Position numbers and translations under genes: made by a program. DNA of 17,548 bases, taken from positions 1-17,548 of the forward strand of contig JBAWYM010000039.1 of the NCBI GenBank assembly GCA_037143575.1, given 5' to 3'. The notes under the pieces are model-generated. The model had not been told where the DNA came from. It searched no databases and saw only the letters and a program-made list of their open reading frames with translations. The DNA comes from JBAWYM01 sp037143575. Its GTDB lineage: Bacteria > Patescibacteriota > Gracilibacteria > Peribacterales > Peribacteraceae. Shown here piece by piece: positions 13,758 to 17,548 of the stretch; the first letter of the stretch is position 1, and the number at the start of each line of letters is the position of its first letter.

Positions 13758-13812
13758 ATGATGGAAATTCTTGGATTTCGTTCACTTTCAATTGATCTTT
13801 TCATGGACACAA

Positions 13813-13827
13813 ACTCCTAGTAGGAGT
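13813..13827. promoter_or_regulatory. 15-bp perfect palindrome ACTCCTA-G-TAGGAGT
   Basis: It lies between the lipoprotein stop (13757) and the pilin start (13916). It can form a short hairpin but has no T-run behind it, so an operator or RNA-processing site is as likely as a terminator. A second small hairpin, TCTTC-TTCG-GAAGA at 13879-13892, has a stable UUCG-type loop and is followed by CCCTTTT. It may be a weak terminator overlapping the next promoter. Confidence 0.3.
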
Positions 13828-13900
13828 CATCACGGTTGTAATAAATTCCAGTAACCCGCTCCAGAGAACGTAACGAGCTCTTCTTCGGAAGACCCTTTTG

Positions 13901-13909
13901 TGCTATAAT
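13901..13909 (+). promoter_or_regulatory. Extended consensus -10 of the pilin operon
   Basis: TGCTATAAT is a perfect TATAAT with a TGn extension. Six bases later comes ATG at 13916, so transcription should begin on the start codon. This is the strongest promoter in the window by sequence. Confidence 0.7.
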
Positions 13910-13915
13910 CATCCG

Positions 13916-14338
13916 ATGCCTTCACGCTCTTCCTTCTTCATGCTTCTGTCGCTCTCGCTGGCACTCTCTACGGGTGTACTGAGTCCGCTTGGGGCATTGG
14001 CTGCTGATGATGCTCCTGCGATTCAGATTCCGCAGACGATCGGCGGTGGCATACCGCTCCTCGAGAAAATCGGTTCGTTGTCGAATGTTCCTGTGACGCA
14101 GGGATTCGGCACGCTCCTCACATACATCAATGATATCGCGGATTGGCTTCTTCTTGTGGCTGGAGGGATTTGCGTCCTCTGGGTGCTCGTCGGCGGAATG
14201 CAGATGATGCTCTCGGGTTTGGATAATAGTCTGCAGAGCAAGGGCAAGGAATCGATGAAGTGGGCGATCATCGGGCTCGTCATTCTGCTGTTCTCCGGCT
14301 TCATTCTGCGCACGCTCAATTCTATGTTCTTCAAATGA
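13916..14338 (+). CDS. Type IV secretion pilin-like membrane protein 1
   Basis: 140 residues. The signal peptide ends near ALAA-DD (residues 27-32). Two membrane helices follow at about 73-99 (WLLLVAGGICVLWVLVGG) and 115-133 (WAIIGLVILLFSGFILRTL), separated by a short polar loop NSLQSKGKESMK. A first helix ending GGMQMM and a second beginning KWAIIG is the layout of the small VirB2/TrbC-like pilins of CPR bacteria (Pfam T4SS_pilin, from memory). It is probably exported and assembled in the membrane or into a pilus. It is the first gene of a three-gene operon. Its TGA overlaps the next ATG (ATGA). ATG 13916 is chosen because it fits the signal peptide and the -10 spacing; an upstream TTG at 13898 lies before the -10. 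Confidence 0.75.
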   Translation: MPSRSSFFMLLSLSLALSTGVLSPLGALAADDAPAIQIPQTIGGGIPLLEKIGSLSNVPVTQGFGTLLTYINDIADWLLLVAGGICVLWVLVGGMQMMLSGLDNSLQSKGKESMKWAIIGLVILLFSGFILRTLNSMFFK

Positions 14339-14919
14339 TGATTGCATCTATCCTCGATCGGCTGATCCAGTTTCTCATCCCCCTCGCGCTGGCGGCGCCT
14401 CCTGCTCAGGATCCCTGTGTGGGTATCCCCGGAGGCTGCCCCGCGCAGAATGTCCTCCTGAATATTCCCATCGTCCTTGGTCCCATTCTCGTCGGGCTCG
14501 CAGCAGGTGGTGCGGTGCTCATGGTGGTCATCGGCGGAGCGCAGATGATGCTGGCATTCGGCGATGACGGAGCTGCGGGCAAAGGGAAGATGACGGTGAT
14601 CTGGGCGCTGTGTGGATTCGCTCTCGCCCTGGCATCACAGGCGATTATCACGTTCGTCCAGACCCGCGCCTCTCCACTGGCGCAGTCCAATCTCCCGACC
14701 CTCGACCTTATGGCCGCCATCGTCTCGACCGCGCTCACGCTCTTCAATGTCGCGTTCGTGCTTGTCATGGTCTACGCCGCGTTCCGTCTCGTGATTTCCT
14801 ACGGCAAAACCGAAGAGCACGGCAAGGCGTGGAACATGCTCCTTTGGGCGATATTCGGTGCCATGGTGATCAATGTGGCTCACTCCCTGGTCCGAGCTAT
14901 TCTCGGAATCGGCTTCTAG
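14335..14919 (+). CDS. Type IV secretion pilin-like membrane protein 2 (double length)
   Basis: 194 residues from ATG 14335 (ATG 14338 is equally possible). A signal-like helix covers 1-21. An export-side loop follows with cysteines C28 and C35, which could form a disulfide. Four membrane helices lie at about 50-74 (ILVGLAAGGAVLMVVIGGAQ), 87-109, 126-155 and 165-190. The two halves repeat the pilin pattern: GGAQMM...GKGKMTVIWALCGFAL and then YAAFRLVISYGKTEEHGKAWNMLLWAIFG. It reads as an internal duplication or fusion of two pilin-like units. It overlaps the first pilin gene by 4 bases and is therefore co-translated. The export or pilus role is inferred. Confidence 0.7.
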   Translation: MMIASILDRLIQFLIPLALAAPPAQDPCVGIPGGCPAQNVLLNIPIVLGPILVGLAAGGAVLMVVIGGAQMMLAFGDDGAAGKGKMTVIWALCGFALALASQAIITFVQTRASPLAQSNLPTLDLMAAIVSTALTLFNVAFVLVMVYAAFRLVISYGKTEEHGKAWNMLLWAIFGAMVINVAHSLVRAILGIGF

Positions 14920-14936
14920 TTTTTATCCTTTTTATC

Positions 14937-15287
14937 ATGGCACTGTTCTCCTCTCTCCTCAGTCTCATCATCCCTCGCGCCTATGCCGCAGATGCGTCGT
15001 TCTGGGGAGTGTACTGCACGGCCTTTGGTGCCTGCGGCGAGGGACGGACATTCCTCATGGATCTCGCAGGACGGGTGGCCACGATGGTCTTCATGCTCAT
15101 CGGTGGTGGCTGCGTCCTCGTGATCATCTACGCCGCTGTAAGGATGGTGGGGTCCGGCATTGATGACTCCGGTCACACCGAGGCGAAGAAGACGATCACC
15201 AATGCCGTCGTGGGTCTGGTGCTCGCGATCATGGCGTGGTCCATTGTGAATTATGTTGGGAGATTGGTGACGCTGATCGCGGGGTGA
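14937..15287 (+). CDS. Type IV secretion pilin-like membrane protein 3
   Basis: 116 residues from ATG 14937, 17 bases after the previous stop. The signal peptide ends at AYA-A (residues 16-18). The exported loop carries C27 and C33. Two membrane helices lie at about 45-71 (VATMVFMLIGGGCVLVIIYA) and 87-112 (TITNAVVGLVLAIMAWSIVN), with the loop GIDDSGHTEAKKT between. It has the same architecture as the first pilin, so the operon holds three tandem members. The leader TTTTTATCCTTTTTATC ahead of the ATG has no ribosome binding site. The start is set by the signal peptide. Confidence 0.72.
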   Translation: MALFSSLLSLIIPRAYAADASFWGVYCTAFGACGEGRTFLMDLAGRVATMVFMLIGGGCVLVIIYAAVRMVGSGIDDSGHTEAKKTITNAVVGLVLAIMAWSIVNYVGRLVTLIAG

Positions 15288-15297
15288 TTGCGGGGTG

Positions 15298-15371
15298 ATT
15301 TGCGATTTGAATATTTGCGAGTTGCGATTTGGGGGAACCAATCGCAAATAGCAAATCAGGAAATCGCAAAT
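15298..15371. repeat. Imperfect inverted repeat, 32-base arms, built of TTGCGATT units
   Basis: Left arm 15298-15329 and right arm 15340-15371 match, after reverse complement, in blocks of 11, 6 and 8 bases (ATTTGCGATTT, ATTTGC, TTGCGATT) split by short unmatched stretches. A 10-base centre (TGGGGGAACC) separates them. Each arm holds about three TTGCGATT-like units, so it is both a tandem and an inverted repeat. It fills most of the gap between the third pilin gene and metG. No T-run follows, so it is not a classic terminator. A dispersed genomic repeat or a transcript-stabilising stem are options. Confidence 0.7.
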
Positions 15372-15397
15372 GCTTCCCACTCCTGCATCATTTCCAG

Positions 15398-15403
15398 TAC
15401 ACT
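15398..15403 (+). promoter_or_regulatory. -10 element TACACT of metG
   Basis: TACACT (4 of 6 to consensus) is followed by 6 bases and the ATG at 15410, the same spacing as the other leaderless candidates. No ribosome binding site is present. Confidence 0.45.
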
Positions 15404-15409
15404 TTCTGT

Positions 15410-16942
15410 ATGTCTCGCCAATACATCACCACCGCCATCGATTACCCGAATGCTCCTCCGCACATGGGTCACGTGATGGAGAAGGTTCTGGCGGATACGG
15501 TTGCGAGGTGGTTCCGGCTCCGGGGTGATGAGGTGCGCTTTCAGGTTGGCACCGATGAGCACGGGGTGAAGATTGAGCGTACGGCGAAGAAGGAGGGCAT
15601 CGATCCGATGGCGCTGGTTGATCGCAATGTACCACTCTATCAAAATCTCTATCATCGTCTCCAGATTTCTTTCGACTTCTTCATTCGCACGACGGATGAG
15701 AAGACGCACTGGCCGACGGTCATCGCGCTCTGGAAGAAGCTGCAGGAAGCCAAGGCGCTGGAGAAGCGAACGTACACGGGATTGTATTGCCAGGGATGCG
15801 AGCGCTTCATGACGGCGCGGGATCTCGTCGATGGGAAGTGTGCGATTCACAATGCCGCACCGGAGAAAGTATCCGAAGAAAACTGGTTTCTCTTGATGCA
15901 GCGGGAAGGGGAGTGGCTGAAGAAGCTCCTCACGCAGAAGAAAGGCGGCTATGAGATTGTTCCATCCGAGCGTGCACAGGAGACGTTGGCTCTCATTGAG
16001 CAGGGTCTCGACGACGTTTCCTTCTCGCGACCGCAGTCGAGCCTCTCCTGGGGGATTCCGGTTCCCGATGATCTGGGGCAGGTGATGTACGTCTGGTGCG
16101 ATGCGCTGACGAATTACGCGTCGGGGGTTGGGGTGCTCACGGATCGGCCTGAGGCAGTGTGGTGGAATGATGAAGATTCTGAGATCACGCATGTGATCGG
16201 CAAGGACATAGCCCGTTTCCATGCGCTCATCTGGCCGACGATGCTCAAGAATGCCGGTGTGCGCCAGCCCAATCGATTGCTCATCCACGGCTTCCTCACG
16301 AGTGACGGTCAGAAAATGAGCAAGACCATCGGGAATGTGGTGGAGCCGGAGGAAGTGCTGAAGAAATTCGGTGGCAACCCCGATCCCTTACGCTTTTATT
16401 TGAGCCATGAGATACCGGTGGGCAATGACGGAGATTTCTCCTGGAAGAGGATCGGTGAAGTGTACGACTCGATGCTTCGCAACAAGCTCGGTAATCTCCT
16501 CAATCGCGTTCTGGTTCTCCTCAAGAAAGAAGGCGGAACGCTTGGAGATTGCGGGAAGGACGCCATTGGTACTGCTTGGAAAACGTATGCAGAGTCCATG
16601 GATGATTTCCGACTCACGGATGCGCTTGCCGAGGCGATGAAGATCGTGGTGGGAGCGAATGAGTACATCGATGCGCGGAAGGTTTGGGCACTGCCTGCGG
16701 CGGAGAAAGCAGCGGAATTGTCGAATCTCGCCGAACGTCTCCGTCATATTTCCCTGCTCCTGCTTCCCTTCATTCCCTCGACTGCTCAGGAGATTTCCCG
16801 CCAGCTCGGTGTTCCCTATGCGGAGAAGATGCTCGAGAAGGATTTCGTCATCACGGCGAAGATGAAAGAGTGGGGCGGCCAGAAGGACTGGAGGAAGGTC
16901 GGGGAGCCGAGGATTCTGTTTGCACCATTGTCTGCACCTTGA
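15410..16942 (+). CDS. metG: Methionyl-tRNA synthetase
   Basis: 510 residues. The class I signatures are present: PNAPPHMGH (H18-M-G-H21, the HIGH motif with M for I) and DGQKMSKTIGN with KMSKT at 302-306. The zinc knuckle is C127-x2-C130-x13-C144-x2-H147, with H in place of the last C often seen. QVMYVWCDALTNYASGVG and NLLNRVLVLLKKEGG (start of the anticodon-binding helical domain) confirm the family. The chain ends after that domain, so the C-terminal dimerisation/tRNA-binding (Trbp111-like) domain found in many MetRS is absent. It charges tRNA-Met with methionine in the cytoplasm. ATG 15410 is chosen because MSRQYITTAIDYPN is the normal family start and the -10 lies 6 bases before it. Confidence 0.95.
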   Translation: MSRQYITTAIDYPNAPPHMGHVMEKVLADTVARWFRLRGDEVRFQVGTDEHGVKIERTAKKEGIDPMALVDRNVPLYQNLYHRLQISFDFFIRTTDEKTHWPTVIALWKKLQEAKALEKRTYTGLYCQGCERFMTARDLVDGKCAIHNAAPEKVSEENWFLLMQREGEWLKKLLTQKKGGYEIVPSERAQETLALIEQGLDDVSFSRPQSSLSWGIPVPDDLGQVMYVWCDALTNYASGVGVLTDRPEAVWWNDEDSEITHVIGKDIARFHALIWPTMLKNAGVRQPNRLLIHGFLTSDGQKMSKTIGNVVEPEEVLKKFGGNPDPLRFYLSHEIPVGNDGDFSWKRIGEVYDSMLRNKLGNLLNRVLVLLKKEGGTLGDCGKDAIGTAWKTYAESMDDFRLTDALAEAMKIVVGANEYIDARKVWALPAAEKAAELSNLAERLRHISLLLLPFIPSTAQEISRQLGVPYAEKMLEKDFVITAKMKEWGGQKDWRKVGEPRILFAPLSAP

Positions 16943-16963
16943 TGAAATGGATTATGGGATTTT

Positions 16964-16991
16964 CATGATGACCGTATGACGAGTCATCATG
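16964..16991. repeat. Perfect 9-bp inverted repeat after metG
   Basis: CATGATGAC (16964-16972) and GTCATCATG (16983-16991) are separated by 10 bases. It starts 22 bases after the metG stop. Neither strand has a following T-run, so it is not a standard intrinsic terminator. It may still form a 3' end hairpin or serve as an operator. Confidence 0.5.
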
Positions 16992-17096
16992 GTTATCCTA
17001 CAAATCCTTTGAATCATGGTTCAAGCGTTTTCGATGGCCAATTGCTGGCCTGTAAATGGAAGTGTGTTAGTTTGTCATACTTCCTCATTCATCCTT

Positions 17097-17471
17097 ATGG
17101 AATTTCAGTTCAGATTATCATTGGAGAGTCGTGAGGATTCCGAGGCAGAGATTATCCAGAGAAATCCCAAGCAAATTAAAATTATCATGATGCGAGAAAA
17201 AGCTGGAAGGGATCTTTGCGCAGTTTTCCCGATATGGGTGAACCATTCGAAGATGTTTGAGGTTCTTCGCAAGGAATATGAAGGATGGAAGTACAATGGT
17301 GCTGGATTTGTTGATCGTCCTGCGGAATCAGAGACATCGCCGACGGTGCAGTGGAATTCCGATACTCTTCAGAGATTGCATGGTTTTGTCATACCGAAAG
17401 AAGGTCTCCAGCATCACTACGAGGAGGAGATCAGGAATCGTCTTCAGAGACTTTTCGCTATACCGAGGTGA
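17097..17471 (+). CDS. Hypothetical protein, 124 aa
   Basis: I do not recognise this protein. From ATG 17097 it begins MEFQFRLSLESREDSEAEII and ends RNRLQRLFAIPR. It is hydrophilic with mixed alpha/beta character: IKIIMMREKAGRDLCAVFPIW, then a helix HSKMFEVLRKEYEGWK, and a charged C-terminal helix HHYEEEIRNRLQRLF. There is no signal peptide or membrane segment, so it should be cytoplasmic. An in-frame ATG at 17016 would add 27 residues (MVQAFSMANCWPVNG...), which look less protein-like. Neither start has a ribosome binding site, and a CATACT at 17076-17081 is the only nearby -10-like hexamer. It follows metG on the same strand by about 150 bases and probably has its own promoter. Confidence 0.5.
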   Translation: MEFQFRLSLESREDSEAEIIQRNPKQIKIIMMREKAGRDLCAVFPIWVNHSKMFEVLRKEYEGWKYNGAGFVDRPAESETSPTVQWNSDTLQRLHGFVIPKEGLQHHYEEEIRNRLQRLFAIPR

Positions 17472-17548
17472 TGATGGATGGTAAGATCAACATGCTCTGA
17501 TATTTCCTGAAGCGACGTGTTCACGGAGTGGATGGAGAGGCGGCGAGC

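Noticed and set aside
15356..16288. 310-codon minus-strand frame opposite metG
   Set aside because: It is arginine-rich shadow coding of the MetRS frame, which has intact HIGH-like and KMSKS-like motifs.
17444..17548. 34-codon minus-strand frame entering from the right edge (ends GIAKSL)
   Set aside because: Too short to judge, with no motif. It could be the tail of a convergent gene but cannot be supported from this window.

Overview
The window looks like a chromosome segment of a Candidate Phyla Radiation (Patescibacteria) bacterium, plausibly near the Peregrinibacteria/Gracilibacteria. This is inferred from three adjacent small pilin-like proteins of the CPR type IV secretion pilin kind, a DUF5659-like protein, a short methionyl-tRNA synthetase and very compact gene packing. 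TGA is used as a stop (for example at the end of the methyltransferase gene), so the TGA=Gly code of some relatives does not apply. Clear Shine-Dalgarno sequences are almost absent. Several genes have a -10 hexamer only 5-6 bases before the ATG, which suggests leaderless mRNAs.

Layout. (1) Positions 1-4001, minus strand: a mobile-element-like cassette. In transcription order it holds a 73-residue XRE repressor-like protein, a 357-residue protein with a PhoB/OmpR-type C-terminal winged helix, a DUF5659-like protein, a 54-residue protein overlapping it, a primase-polymerase/RepA-type helicase fusion, and the start of a gene encoding an STGPKTPEGK-type protein. (2) Positions 4116-9634, plus strand, divergent from the XRE gene: a type III-like restriction-modification pair (mod, then res with an ATGA overlap). 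The Res protein has a helicase core, a PD-(D/E)XK nuclease motif and a C-terminal extension ending in a HEPN-type R-N-x4-H motif. (3) Positions 9678-11189: a separate gene for a SpoT-like HD hydrolase, zinc ribbon and Sel1-like repeat protein, closed by a good intrinsic terminator. (4) Positions 11190-12112: mostly non-coding, with a tRNA-Arg(UCU) gene. (5) Positions 12121-13089: a complete IS1595-type insertion sequence with 22-bp inverted repeats and an 8-bp target duplication. (6) Positions 13137-17548: housekeeping or envelope genes, comprising a lipoprotein, three tandem pilin-like membrane proteins, metG and an unrecognised gene.

How it may work together (inference). The left half resembles an integrated plasmid- or phage-like element with its own replication protein and regulators. 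It abuts a defence locus whose restriction subunit carries a possible RNase (HEPN) domain and whose neighbour is a putative alarmone hydrolase. Two regularly spaced repeat arrays lie in the promoter regions: a 14-bp period between XRE and mod, and 11/22-bp TGTTAC repeats before the DUF5659-like gene. They fit control by the two DNA-binding proteins encoded beside them. No integrase, plasmid origin, CRISPR array or rRNA gene was seen.
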